Below, piece after piece: positions 35,631 through 47,460 of a stretch of DNA of 64,000 nucleotides. The position numbers and the translations under genes are program-made. How positions within the stretch are numbered: the stretch's first letter is position 1; each line of letters opens with the position of its first letter. Origin of the DNA: Isoetes taiwanensis (Eukaryota > Streptophyta > Lycopodiopsida > Isoetales > Isoetaceae); NCBI GenBank assembly GCA_021234155.1, contig JAJEKV010000021.1, positions 19,724,885 to 19,788,884 of the forward strand, in the 5' to 3' direction. Under the pieces are notes generated by a model. That model did no database searches. It worked only from the letters and a program-made list of their open reading frames with translations, and was not told the DNA's origin.

Positions 35631-36745
35631 CTTGTGATTGGCTCGAACTAATCACCAATCCCTTTAAGTCGTTTATACTTAAGAAAAGCGGACTTAAGCG
35701 CTACTCAATTTTGAAAATAAAAGGACTTTTTAAACGCAAACGAACGTAGACTAGATCAAGGTTAGCCCAAGCAATGATTTTAGTTTTAAAATGGTCAATG
35801 TCAAATAATACAACTAAAAATAAGGTGTCAAAAATATAGGAAAAAAAAAACATGATGAAACACAACCAAATAATATAAAGCCAATGATGCAAGGTACAAA
35901 GCAACAAAGATCAGATTAAAAATAACTTAGAACCCAGTAACAACTTTATGAACACGAACATAGAAATGAGCTAGTCAGCAATAACTCACAAAATAGTTTA
36001 ATATATACAAAAGATATGAAATGCGATATAGTTCTAACTTAGAACTTTTTAAACATGGAATCTTGCAGAACCAAGATAGATTCAAAATGACAAGTATAAA
36101 ACAATGAGTTCAAAATATAATTTAAGGCATAACCACCCAAATGGTGGAATGGCAAATAACAACTTAAAACATAGAAATACTTCATAGATCTCACTCCAAA
36201 CCTCGATTGAACAAAATTCAAAAAGAAAAGGAAATTTGCCTTTCGAGCTAATAGGGAGCTTCTCGGCAATTGTGGTCTTTGTAATAAAATTTGAAGCGGG
36301 AGGAACTTCGATACTTATAGAGAGCCTTGTGATTAGCCTCGATTTCCATGCTAGTGGAATACGGAATTTTTGCTAAACTTAATGGCACAAAGAAACGACT
36401 CCAAAAGCCGCAGCTTTTGGAGATAGCGGAGAATATTTATGACTAGCTCAAAAGAATCACATGTCCTTTGTGATTCTCTCGAGATAATCACATTTTGGTA
36501 AAAGTGCCCAGGGATCTTCCATTAAATAATGTGATAGATGGTATGAATCTGACAGAAATTCATGTCAACTATGATTAGCTCGAACTAATCCTGTGACCTC
36601 ATGAGGAGTATGTATCCAAAGACTCAAGTGGACCTCGCCAGATCTGGCAGATGCTTTGAACAAGAGATCGAGGAGGAAGAAAAAGCACAAAAGCGCCACC
36701 TAGATGCCATGTCATTGTGATTAGCTTGAGCTAATCACAATGATT
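35631..36745. repeat. Recurring imperfect palindrome GTGATTAGCTYGARCTAATCAC
   Basis: The motif or decayed forms of it occur near 35635, 36326, 36462, 36571 and 36713. The last (36713-36742) is a near-perfect 30-bp palindrome, from CATTGTGATTAG to CTAATCACAATG. The rest of the stretch has no gene. Confidence 0.55.
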
Positions 36746-38100
36746 TGCTCAAGAGGATCAAGTCATTCTCTTGCATGAATCCAAAGACCCACCTATACAA
36801 TACACACGAAAAAACACTAGCTTAATTTTGTGGAAGGTTCGTGGAAAAGCTGTAACATATGAATGTGAGAAGGCGAGCAAAATTTCAATATCGTTACACT
36901 TTTAATGCCCCCAATATTTGTCTCTCTTACCTTTATCTTCCTCTTGGTGCTAACCTTTTGGATTTTACGTATGTATGACAAATGCAAGGTGTTAAGCTCA
37001 ATTGTTCATGATGAGTTGCTCCCCTGCACAAAGATGAAAACAGTATTGTAGATTATTGGCACAGGTTAAGCATGTCCAGCATATGCTAACTATGTTTTCT
37101 TAGCTCTTAAGATCAAGGTCTGCCATAGACGCTTTTAAAAATTCTTTTTAAGGCTTCTGTAGAAAAATTTATGGAAAGGCTTTGTCATACAATAATGCTT
37201 GAATCGGCATGCGCGGCATGCCTCTAATGATTGGGCTGTAATTTTCGAGCAAATGACAGCCTGGCTACCACATTATCATCCAAACAGTGTAGAGTGTAGT
37301 TTGTCTTGTTGTGCTAATGCCACCATATAAGAATCCTTGTCTATCTCAATGCAAGCATAAAGGAGCGATAACAAGGCAAGATTCAAGCTATTGCAATAGC
37401 TTGGCTACAAAAACAATAAATTGCAAAGAAACACAAAAACAGTTGGCTGATTTTTGTGATATGATTTTTGGAACACCTATCAATAAAAGTCATGTGAAAG
37501 TGACAAGTAATAAATTGCGAAGTACCCAAAAATAGTAGCCTTATGTAGCAAGGTTTGTAGAAAAGCTATAAAAGTGAGAGACAAGAAAATCTTAATGTGA
37601 GATTTCTCTTATGTTGTTGTTAGAAACTAGTGCATGTATGCACGAACAATGGATCAAATATTAAATTAGGTTCTATAAAAGGACTAAGATATTACAAGTT
37701 GACTACATGATAACGTGTATTCTGTTATCTCTAGCAAAACTAGCTCAAATATACCCGCAAAATGTAAATGTCAATATATAACTCCTCAGTAAACAAGCTA
37801 ATATAAAAGTGCAATGTGTTTAGAACTGGTTCGTTATATGAAAGGATCCAGATGAACAAGAAAATCCTATTAATAGGCCTTTAGGCTGCACAAACTGTAA
37901 CAAAAATGATGCTATTCAAAACTTTGGTTTGTGGCTTACAAGAATCCAATAGTATGATCCGGAGAATGTGAACAAGTTCATGTAGAAGAAAAAGAAACGG
38001 ATAGTCGTCGGGCTTATCAAAGACAATATTAAAAGAAGAGAAGATTCAAGCAAACTAACAATGATGTATTAGTTTTATAAATGCACATGTTGGAAGCAAA
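36746..38100. other. No gene recognised
   Basis: Short frames only and no visible terminal repeats. Confidence 0.4.
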
Positions 38101-38161
38101 AAGGTGCTCTATCAATATTCATATCTATGCCAAGGTGCTCTATCAATATTCATATCTATGC
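38101..38161 (+). repeat. 31-bp tandem duplication
   Basis: AAGGTGCTCTATCAATATTC plus 11 more bases is present twice head to tail with no mismatch over the overlapping length. Confidence 0.9.
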
Positions 38162-38914
38162 TGAATCTCCTCTTTCTAACATAAGATGCATCTGTTCAAT
38201 TCAGAGAAATGCCCGAGCTGGATGCCCCTAGGAACAAATTACAGAAAAGAGGTCGGCCTAGGTATGCTTTCATTTCTGCATTTTTGCATTTTTCTATTGC
38301 ATAAAAATCCCTCCTATTTTAGAGTATTCATCCGCCAACATCGAGCTCCCATAATAGTTTCACAAGGATGAAAAAAAAAAGAAAAAGTTTATATGTCTTG
38401 CAGTATAAATATAGATAAAAAAAGGTGATCAGATTCCTATGGAAGGAAAAGAATCAAAGAGTGGGTTACAGTCGAGTTTATCAAAGACAATATCAAAGAC
38501 ACAAAGCGTCTAAACAAGCTAAGAGACCCATGTAACATTTTCATTGGATCTTTACAACTCGATATTATCTCTGATAAGTTCTCTCTCATTTTATGCTATT
38601 TACCATTACATTTATTTTCATGGGCATGATATGTAATTTAGGCTAGAATTGTTTGGCAGCTTAGGATTAAGTTTGAAGCTAGGATATCACAGTAGAATTA
38701 CCAACAGATAAATATCTTAAACAAAACTATACCAAAAAAATGGTCCAATAATCCGAGAATGCACGAGGATAGCATTAAGATTTAGTCAAACCAAAAATGT
38801 CCTAAAGAATTAAGGTATTTAAAGCTACCAAATAATAATTTAAGTAATTAGGTACATTAGAGTTTTTCTAGGATCATTTAGGGGCTTTGTAAGAGTATTT
38901 TGGGGGGGGCTGCC
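38162..38914. other. No gene recognised
   Basis: AT-rich, ending in a G-run at 38901-38909. Confidence 0.4.
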
Positions 38915-39030
38915 ACGTAGGATCCCGAACCTACTTTCCCCCCTCCATACCTAACTTTCACCTCCCCTAACCTAACTTTCCTCCCTCCAAACCTAACCTT
39001 CATACCTAACTTTGCAATCATTATTTCCCA
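38915..39030 (+). promoter_or_regulatory. C/T-rich patch with clustered ACCTAAC motifs
   Basis: ACCTAAC occurs about four times within roughly 90 bp, mixed with CCCTCC blocks. ACCTAAC resembles the AC-element bound by plant R2R3-MYBs. No gene is clearly placed downstream, so the role is speculative, and simple C/T-rich drift would look similar. Confidence 0.25.
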
Positions 39031-39074
39031 ACGACCACAAAATTTGATGATTACATCTAAGATTTTCCCTTTCC

Positions 39075-39172
39075 CACAATCGAGCTTCAGCCATCGAGCT
39101 TCAGCACCATCGAGCTTGCTATCGCGCCATCGACCTTGCCATCATGCCATCGAGCTTGCTATCGCGCCCAAG
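39075..39172 (+). repeat. Short tandem array of CCATCGAGCTT units
   Basis: Five units of about 14-21 bp, each with CATCGAGCTT or CATCGACCTT followed by CAG or GCTATCGCG. It ends in a short open frame of no recognised function (39136-39330). Confidence 0.7.
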
Positions 39173-39398
39173 AATCGTTTAAATTCGAATTATGGCAGAT
39201 TCTTGCAGCAAATAGAGCGAAAATTTTCAACTTTGCTCTGTTTGTTGGCAAGAATCTTCCTAATTCTAAGCTCTGCTCTGGTACTCTGGCAAAAATATTT
39301 GGTTTTCGAGTTGTCATTGCATTCTTTTGAGTGTTCTTGTTTCTAATACTTCTGTTTCAGTATCAAACTAATTCTGAGGGTCAATTTAGAGTGCAAGT

Positions 39399-39602
39399 GC
39401 CAAAAGGATGTCGTCGATTCGCGTAGCGAATCGGCATTCTTGCTCAAGACGAGCATGCATGCATTGCATGCGTCGCATGCATGCATCGCATGCGTTTTGG
39501 GCCGTTCGTCAGGTTGGGCGTTTGCTACTTATTGCAGAGTTCTTCATCGACGTTTCATCCGGTGCTTCCTCTTCTTTCGCGATTACCTTATTCTCTTTGA
39601 TT
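39399..39602 (+). repeat. Direct repeat copy 1 with GCATGC cluster
   Basis: About 200 bp, starting at ATGTCGTCGATTCG and ending at TTACCTTATTCTCTTTGA, that recurs at 39781-39980. It contains a dense GCATGCATGCATTGCATGCG cluster made of overlapping CATGCA (RY-type) words. A short frame starting at ATGTCGTCG is shared by both copies but diverges quickly. Confidence 0.75.
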
Positions 39603-39780
39603 TGTTTCGAGGCGGGGAGGGGCTTCTTCCTGCTTTTGGTTTATTAATTTGGCGTTGCTTTCCCGCTGTCCTTTTCGCCTTTAGCCTTCATCCCTGTGAC
39701 CTTCGCCCCCTCGATCCTAGTTTGTTAAGGAAGTCCTTTGGTATTCCTGGGCGCTTTGTTGGTTTCATGCGAGTCGCGGT

Positions 39781-39980
39781 GCAAGAATGTCGTCGATTCG
39801 GCGTGAGCGACCGGCATTCTTGCTCAAGACGGCATGGCATGCATTGCATCGTCGCATGCATGCATCGCATCGTTTTGGGCCGTTAAATGCTCGGGTTAGG
39901 CGTTTGCTACTTATTAGAGTTCTTCATCGGCGTTTCATCGGTGCTTCCTCTTCTCTCAGATTACCTTATTCTCTTTGAAC
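39781..39980 (+). repeat. Direct repeat copy 2 with GCATGC cluster
   Basis: It matches 39399-39602 with many one- to four-base deletions (for example GCATCGTCG for GCATGCGTCG), which is drift without coding constraint. The intervening 178 bp are not repeated. Confidence 0.75.
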
Positions 39981-40206
39981 CCACCCTCCCCCTTCTTTGT
40001 TTACTATATTTTGTACAAGTTCGTTTATCATGTTTTTTCCACCGATTGGGTGATGTTTTTTCCACCCTTTGGGTGATGCTATTCTTTGGTATGTTTCTCA
40101 TTTGTTGTTGGTGATGTGCGGAGTTGGGTTGGCGCCATCCGCTTTGACTTCTCCATGCTTGGCGGGTTTTAGGGCGATTCTATGCCTTACGTTTGTCTGG
40201 CCCCCC

Positions 40207-40288
40207 TTGCCGAAGGCTTATCACTAGGGTTTTTCCTCGAAACCCGAAGGGCGCGGGGTTTTTTAATCCCGGTGATAAGCTTTTCGGC
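40207..40288. repeat. Imperfect stem-loop
   Basis: CCGAAGGCTTATCAC and GTGATAAGCTTTTCGG face each other across about 50 bp. This is a small fold-back element or remnant MITE. Confidence 0.45.
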
Positions 40289-40434
40289 GGTACATCAGCC
40301 CTCATCTATTGGCATTGTATTTGTTTTTGGGGTCCAAATGTTATAATTGGATTTTCCCCTTTATTTTTCGTGGGTAGTTAATGATGTGTGCGGCTATCCC
40401 TTATCCCACCATTGTAGAAATCTCTTTGAGATGA

Positions 40435-41130
40435 ATGAGAAGCCTATCTATTTGTTGGTTTCATGAAGTCGCGGTGCAAGGATGCCTGCCTTACAGGAAT
40501 AAATTCACTTGGAAGCAACCAATAGATGAAGATGCATTGCGAGCTTCTGGAGCCATGAATATAGATCTCTGGGCTAAAAGGCAAAAGTATCCTTGTGATC
40601 CTTTCACTCGAGCCCATCCAAACTTCCATTCTGCATCCTGTCTTATTGAATTTGCTTGCAAGGGTTACTCGGTTACTGTAATAATTTGGTTAATGATAAT
40701 ACTGATCCACGTTTGTGGGCTATTTAAAACCACTTGTATGCATTCAGTTGCAAAGTTTTATCAGATATTAATCAGCTCCAACGGGCGACCTACTTGCTGT
40801 CTCAATAATGCCGCAAACTCAATGAATTAGAGGTAGAAAGTAAAAAATTGGTGACAGAGATGAAGTCACTGCAGCAAGGAATGAAGAGGGTTGCGCAAGA
40901 AAATGATTTCCTCCACAAGCGAGTCAAAAAAATGAAAACAACTCCACTGGGGTTCAGGAAAAGGGCAAGAAACTTGAAGCCCATAAATATATTAGCCCCT
41001 GGGGTGGAGGCTCAAAAAAAGGGGTCATGGCTATTGAAAAGCTTATGGATTCAAACCTTGCACAAGAAAATAAGAGAAAACCTGCTAATATTGCCCGTTT
41101 GTTAAAGAAATTAGTTATTAAAGATGAAGG
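40435..41130 (+). other. Possible broken coding region with a coiled-coil stretch
   Basis: Two overlapping plus frames (40435-40830 and 40848-41105) read plausibly. The second contains LVTEMKSLQQGMKRVAQEND, a heptad-like coiled coil. The family is not recognised; it may be a gag-like or host remnant. No splice signals were settled. Confidence 0.3.
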
Positions 41131-43290
41131 GGTAATTTGATCTCGAACATCATCAAAGTGGAGAATCGATGTACATCTTGCAAGATTTGAAGAACATACT
41201 CAAATCCGATGGTCTCAAGCCGATTTGGTGCTAGAACATGCCGATTTGGCTGTGGGTCATAAGTAGATTGGGAATTGAGGCTAAAATCAGACTTGGAAGG
41301 GGCTGAAATATGGATACGTCACTTTTGGGTTCTGTAATTTTGTTTCTCTTTTGTTTAGAATTTCATCCTATGTTTGTTGTTAATATTTGGCTTGGTTGAA
41401 TTGTTACCTTTGAGTCTATTAAAGTTGTAAAAGAGATAAGTATAGATGAAAATGGGTTGTGCAAGGATTATTCTAGAGAAACAATAGGAACAGAGAGAAT
41501 ATAGCATAATAATAACAAATAGGATAATTTGGTGGAAGTCATTCAAGTAAGAGAATATGTGATATAAGGGTAAGAATAATGAGTTACATGGTAATTTTGG
41601 CTCTTAAAGATGGACATTGAACCGACGATCCTTGGGCAAGAGATAGAAGCAGTTATGGTTATGTGACCTTGTGGAATTTTAAGTTGGAAGTGCTGGGTTT
41701 TCGAGAATCCACATTAATGCAGTTACTAAGCCCATTAGCTATGGAAGTGGCTTTTGATATTAAAATATAAAAAACCTTAGCTATGTGATCTTATTTGAAT
41801 AATATCATGGAGTTAGCATATATCATCACCAGGATAGTGGTTCGGAGATGCTACATCGACATGTTGGATTGCTATCAAGGTCTTCATCACTGAGTTGCTA
41901 CCTCTGACATGGCATAGGATGTATGAGTAAGTTTGGCAACGGAATTGCATGAAGGAAAATATGGTAAGTTAATGTCTAATGGAGATAATTTACAAGGTTG
42001 CATTCTTTATAGTGGGGAGTTGGTAATCTGAGATGCTTTGTATTTACTCTCGGAGATTGGTTTGTATCAAGCTACTTGAACGTGGGTAAGTTGTATGGGC
42101 AACATTGGCAATAGTATGATTTAGGCACATATTTAGCAAATATTCTAATGAACACCACATGTCATGGTCTTTGCATTGTTTCACTGTTGTCTTGGTATTT
42201 GATTATGTCTATTGGAACCTCCAGGGTCGGACTTCCAGTTTCGGTGGCCTAGGCTGCTCCGGCATTCTCATGTCATCTGTGTTCTTTGTATTTATGCTAT
42301 GTGACACCGGATGTAGCTTCCTCACGGGCGTAGCTTCCTGGTGAGGTTGCACGTCACCTTTGTGACTCCATGGTAAGAGGTCCTCCAGCGCCAGACCTGG
42401 GCTGGGAAGGGTATGCGCATACGAGGTTCACCCCACCAACTCCGCCAACGGGGCTCAGAATGTGAGCTGGCCAGGCATTTCTCTGCTAACAGGGCCTGCT
42501 TGTAGGCTGGCTGAGCTTCCCATTGTCCCGGAGCTTTGTTATGTTGTTTTGGTACTCTGACTTTGTGTTTTTGCTCCTGATGCTTATGATGTTTCTTTCG
42601 TTGTCGTTGTCTAGCACCGCACCATAGTATCTTGTGTTTTGAATGGTTCATATTCCTATTATCCAAGATGCCCGAATGTTTCCATGTATGTAGCAGCAGC
42701 TATGGGATCCCCACTTAGTCACGAGGACTAACCCTAGTGAGTGCATGTGCAGTGAATCAAGGCCGCGGTCAAGTTGATGGTGGCAATGTGGCCGGGAATC
42801 ATGCTTGAGTTCTAGAGCTAGAAGTTTCTGTTTGATTTGCTCAGTGCTGTTGTACATGTATATTGATAACACATTGTAAATATTTGAGCTGTTGATTTGC
42901 TCAATTAGAGATTGGAATATATTAAGCTTATGAATATGTTGAATGCATGAGAGGGTTGTCTGTTGGGTTTAGACTGTGGATTTCAATTATAAAAGAAGAT
43001 GTAATTCTTCACCTAAATTCCCACCAACATAAATCTAGCCTTAAGTTAGACAAGATCCCGAGTTGCCAGGAGGGTCAACTCGGCAGGCTCGTCACAATAT
43101 ACGATCAGTAGGAGGTGCTTTTTGGTATTTTTGCACTAGCCTGGATAACTTTTATTCGAAAGCGGTCAAAATCTGCTTTAAAAAAATCATATATAGCGGG
43201 GTTTTCCGCCACCCCATGCACGCAGATGGCATACCCCCCTTATGCATGAACGAATTCCCCTTGCTACCAATTAGCAGCTAGAATCCAACA
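41131..43290. other. No gene recognised
   Basis: Includes a GC-richer stretch (42220-42800) with open frames on the minus strand (42666-42322, 114 codons) rich in His/Lys/Gln. It is probably a shadow frame of a repeat. Confidence 0.35.
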
Positions 43291-43291
43291 G

Positions 43292-43790
43292 AAGAGCCTA
43301 TCGGACAATCATAAGTCTGTAAGAGAGTTTAAGATAGGAGAAAATGTTTGGCTTAAGATCAACTTCAAACAAGCAAAGCTTTGCAATGGAAATTGCGAAA
43401 AGCTTGCTCCAAGGTGGACGGGACCATTTAAGATTGTCGCAAGGGTAGGGAATCAATCCTACAAATTGCACCTACTCGTTCACCTATAATTCCACAAAGC
43501 CTCCCATGTAAGCCTTCTAAAGAAGCACACCCGAAATCTGGAGAAAGTCTTAGCAATCCAACTTTTTGGAGATGACAAAAGAACAACTTGAGATCATTCT
43601 AGAGATGCTTATTGACAGGTCATTCAAGAAGAGAAGAAGGTCCGAGTATTAAGTGGACACACACAGTTACCTGTCAAGATGCGACTGGGTACTAAAATCA
43701 ATTTTACAGAAGCAGTACCTACAATTAATGAAGCAATGCAAGGGATGTCTCATCATTGAAGTAGTCGGTGACAACACCATTTATGAGTGT
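43292..43790 (+). pseudogene. Ty3/gypsy chromovirus pol tail (integrase C-terminus and chromodomain-like)
   Basis: One frame reads VREFKIGENVWLKINFKQAK and then LAPRWTGPFKIVARVGNQSY. This matches the GPF/Y module of gypsy integrase (KL-PRW-GPFKI). After VSLLKKHTRNLEKV the frame goes on with ILEMLIDRSFKKRRRSEY, a stop, and a DWVL motif. That resembles a chromodomain (ILDRRxxxRRRxEYLVKW, then WV/WE). In-frame stops show decay. It ends near the left target duplication of the LTR element at 43808, so that element may have inserted into, or just beyond, this gypsy copy. Confidence 0.7.
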
Positions 43791-43807
43791 GTCTTAGAGT
43801 AGTGTCT

Positions 43808-45016
43808 TGTTATGGATCAGAACAATGAGTAGTGTCTTTTTGGAGTATCTTTGGACAGTCAGCACTTTCTTTTGGGTATTTATCCAAATCAGTGGACTGC
43901 TTCTAAAAGGATTGCATTTCACATGGCAAAGTCTTGGTTAATATGGAGTGTATGGAAGCGAAGGCGAAGAAAGGTCTTTTATGATAAGCGTATTTCTTCT
44001 CAGGTGGTGCTTCAAGAAATTCGTAAGAAGTTGTATAATTGCTTTCAGATCTCCAATTGGCCTTATCGTATTAAAATTCCAATATGGAGTGATCATCTAA
44101 AAGTGGTTGATGCTTCAGGGACATTTCTTACTTCTGGAAGTACTCTGTAATATTTTGAGTGTATAATATGAAGTAAAACACGTTCTTCAAAAAAAAAAAA
44201 CAATGAGCCATACCTTTTATATCCCTGAAACCTTATTTAAGGCTTCTCAATCAATTCATGGTCTCCCAATCTGTAATCCATCCAGAATTGCTACGTAATC
44301 CACAATCAAACTGTTAGCAATGGCAAAAAATCTCTATTTGAAACAAACATACAATATGAGTTTCATGGTCAGATTGGCCAAGCTCTAGTTCACCAAACCC
44401 AGAGCTAGGTCAAGATGCAATAACCAATGTATGATAAAGTTTGCCCAACCGGGTCATTCGGTGCTAAGAATTTGGAATTATGGCAAGGTCTGACAATCAA
44501 CTTCCACTGGTAGCTCCTCCCTCGAGCTAGCAGTCCTTAATATAAGACATCAAGAGTTAGGCTCTAGGATACTGACAGGTTATTGAACAAGAAAAGCAGA
44601 AGCTCTAGGAAAAAGTAATGGCTTTCTTAGAATCAGATTCAAGGCGAATGAGTAGAGCAGTCTTCTTTGACACCCTATCACTCTTCTGGCTATATCTCTC
44701 TTATTTGGATGTATCATGGAAAGAGCCACCCCAATTCGAAAACTAGACTCTGAGATGGTTTTAATGAAGTAAGAATCGCCTCAATCGGAGCTCTGGTTGT
44801 CGAGATATGTGTAACTGAAGTTGAGCATCTATTTATAGGTCTCTGCTACGACTTTAGCCCTTTCTTATTTAGCTAAGCCTTCTTAGCATCATAAATATAG
44901 ACTATAGGTTGCCTTTATTCCTTTCCTTGCCAATAATTTGCCAAACTTGGACACCCAGCCTAGTCCATCAAGACTAACATCCAAGACCACTCCCCCGAGC
45001 TACCATATTCATAACA
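43808..45016 (-). repeat. 3' LTR of the minus-strand LTR element (with LINE inside)
   Basis: 1209 bp. Removing the 369-bp LINE piece and one target copy leaves about 831 bp, equal to the other LTR. Confidence 0.9.
43830..44198 (+). mobile_element. 5'-truncated LINE 3' end inserted in the LTR
   Basis: Bounded by AACAATGAG target duplications (43821-43829 and 44199-44207). It encodes the last ~105 residues of a LINE ORF2, including FHMAKSWLIWSVWKRRRRKV, a tail typical of plant LINE ORF2 proteins after the zinc-binding region. It then has about 40 bp of 3' UTR and a poly(A) run. The frame is open to its stop at 44150, so the insertion is recent, and younger than the LTR element. Confidence 0.85.
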
Positions 45017-46164
45017 ATTCTTCCCTTTTTGGAAGCAACTGACCTCAATTGTAAACCTCAAATTAAGCACCAATTCAATTTGTACATGAGCACCAACTCA
45101 ATATGTACATGAGCACCAACTCAAGCCATTTTAGGGACCAAAGGCTAAGATTATGATCTCATAAATAGCACCAACTATTTATGACAATCACAACTGTTGT
45201 GGCTAAAGATTAAGATAAAGATTCAGGAAAGATTTGTTTATTCTTTTGAGATATATTAGCAAAGCTTAAGATCTACTAGATAAAATTTAAGTTTTAAGAT
45301 AAAGGCAAGATTAAGAAAAGATCAAGGGTTCCGTTGAAGCACCGACTCCAACCAGTAGCACCAACTACTGCTCAAAACTCTAGACACCAATCTAGAATTT
45401 CAATGTCATCCTTTAATATCAACACTTATGGCACCAACCATTGTGCAACTATTAATGGCATGATCATTCATTAAAAGGAAGCAACACAATCATAAAATAG
45501 ATTTACAATTTCTCTAAAGGCATGAATCCTTTAAAATCTTTTAACAGGTTTTGAAGTCACCTCTACTTTTAAACTACAATTTCTTGCAGACAGATATTCA
45601 TTATTAAGACGTCTTACTAAAACAATGGGCCGCACTTTACATTGTTTAGAATTCGTTTAGTTTGGAATAGTTCAAGTTCAGATAAAGTTTGATCCGTCCA
45701 CCATAGATACGCCCTCCGTAGATGCAGGAAAAGTTTCAACGGAGATCCATCCTTGCCAAGGAGATGGATTCTCAGTTCTGGTTAGCCTTGATTGGAAGGA
45801 GATCCATTTTGGCAAATGAAATGGATTGATAAGGAAGATTAGGCTCAGTTCCCTCTGCTTATTCCGCGTCACCAATCACCTGAACCTATATGTTTCCCGC
45901 AACAAACAATTTTGTCGTACTGATATCCAAAGATTGGTTAATCTGGGTAGAAATGGATTGGAAAGAATGATCCACGAAGTTAAAATTTTAAATTCATAGA
46001 AAGAAGATCATTTAGATTCTCAGGAGGAGGAATTCTATTCAAGTTTGCAATCACTAGCACCAACTAGATGACTTACAAACATCAAGAATAGCCAGAATAA
46101 GGTCCTCTATTCCTGTTTGCAATCTCCAGCACCAACCGAAAGTCTTTGCAAACTTTAGGAATAG

Positions 46165-46180
46165 CTTGGCTCTGATACCA
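46165..46180 (-). other. Primer-binding site of the LTR element
   Basis: On the minus strand TGGTATCAGAGCCAAG begins two bases after the 5' LTR end, a standard initiator tRNA-Met site. Confidence 0.9.
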
Positions 46181-46182
46181 AT

Positions 46183-47012
46183 TGTTATGGATCACAACAA
46201 TGAACCATACCTTTTATATCCCTGAAACCTTATTTAAGGCTTCTCAATCAATTCATGGTCTCCCAATCTGTAATCCATCCAGAATTGCTACATAATCCAC
46301 AATCAAACTGTTAGCAATGACAAAATATCTCTATTTGAAACAAACATACAATATGAGTTTCATGGATAACTCAGATTGGCCAAGCTCTAGTTCATCAACA
46401 CCAGAGCTAGGTCAAGATGCAATAACTAATGTATGATAGTTCACTGCCCAACCGGGTCATTCGGTGCTAAGAATTGGCAGAATTATGGCAAGGTCTGACA
46501 ATCAGCTTCCACTGGTAGCTCCTCCCTCGAGCTCGCAGTCCTTAATATAAGACATCAAGAGTTAGGCTCTAGGATACTAATAGGTTATTGAACAAGAAGA
46601 GCAGAAGCTCTAGGAAAAAGTAATGGCTTTCTTAGAATCAGATTCAAGGCGAATGAGCAGTCTTCTTTGACCCTCTATCACTCTTCTGGCCATATCTCTC
46701 TTATTCGGATGAATCACGGAAAGTGCCAGACTCTGAGCCGGTTTCTAGACTCTGAGCCAGTTTCAATGAAGTAAGAATTGCCTCAATCGGAACTCTAGTT
46801 GTCGAGATATGTGTAACTGAAGTTCAATGTCTATTTATAGGTCTCTGTTACGACTTTAGCCCTTTTTTATTTAGCTAAGCCTTCTTAGCATCATAAATAT
46901 AGGTTGCCTTTATTGCCTTTCCTTGCCAATAATTTTCCAAACTTGGACACCCACACTAGTCCACCAAGACTAACATCCAAGACCACTCCCCCGAGCTACC
47001 ATATTCATAACA
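46183..47012 (-). repeat. 5' LTR of the minus-strand LTR element
   Basis: 830 bp, TGTTATGAATATGG to CCATAACA in element orientation. It matches 43808-45016 outside the LINE insertion. Confidence 0.9.
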
Positions 47013-47017
47013 TGTCT

Positions 47018-47460
47018 ATCTTCTAGAGTGGTGAAACTGGACGAACTCTAAGGGAGAGAGGAAAGCATTCATTTAGTTAATAAGCATTTAAGCATGTGCA
47101 AGGTAAGAAAACACTTTAGTCTATAACCAGTATGGGGAATACACCATCTTCTACACCAAGGGTGTCGAAACATATATGCATTTCAGATATGAAAACATCT
47201 AAGATATCATAAGACACATATCTAACGGCCATAGTGGAGGAAGCATCCCCTCCTTACACTAGGAGAAAATGTTGCATCCATCCCTAGATTAGGACCACAT
47301 ATTATTGAAATAGGTCCTTATTAAGTGCAGACACTTAGATTCAACATAAAAAAAAAAGCTTACATTCAACTAATATCAAAGCATCTTTAAACCAACAAAA
47401 CAAACTGGATGTCAAATGAAAAATCAAAAGTATTAAAGAGTTCAGATTTACACACCTAGA
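47018..47460. other. No gene recognised
   Basis: Non-coding by eye, between the LTR element and the possible exon region. Confidence 0.4.

Larger units (their letters stand above)
43803..47017 (-). mobile_element. Non-autonomous LTR retrotransposon (LARD-like), minus orientation
   Basis: The element is 43808-47012, with TGTCT target duplications at 43803-43807 and 47013-47017. On the minus strand it begins TGTTATGAATATGG, has a 5' LTR of 830 bp (47012-46183), and a tRNA-iMet primer site 2 nt inside. The interior of 1166 bp is non-coding. A purine tract AAAAAGGGAAGAAT leads into the 3' LTR (45016-43808), which is lengthened by a LINE insertion. With no gag or pol, it depends on proteins from another element. 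The LTRs are very similar, so the insertion is fairly young. Confidence 0.9.

Noticed and set aside
38915-39030. Telomere-like (CCCTAAA)n block
   Set aside because: The words are CCTAACTTTC and CTCCAAACC in irregular order, not the plant telomere repeat.
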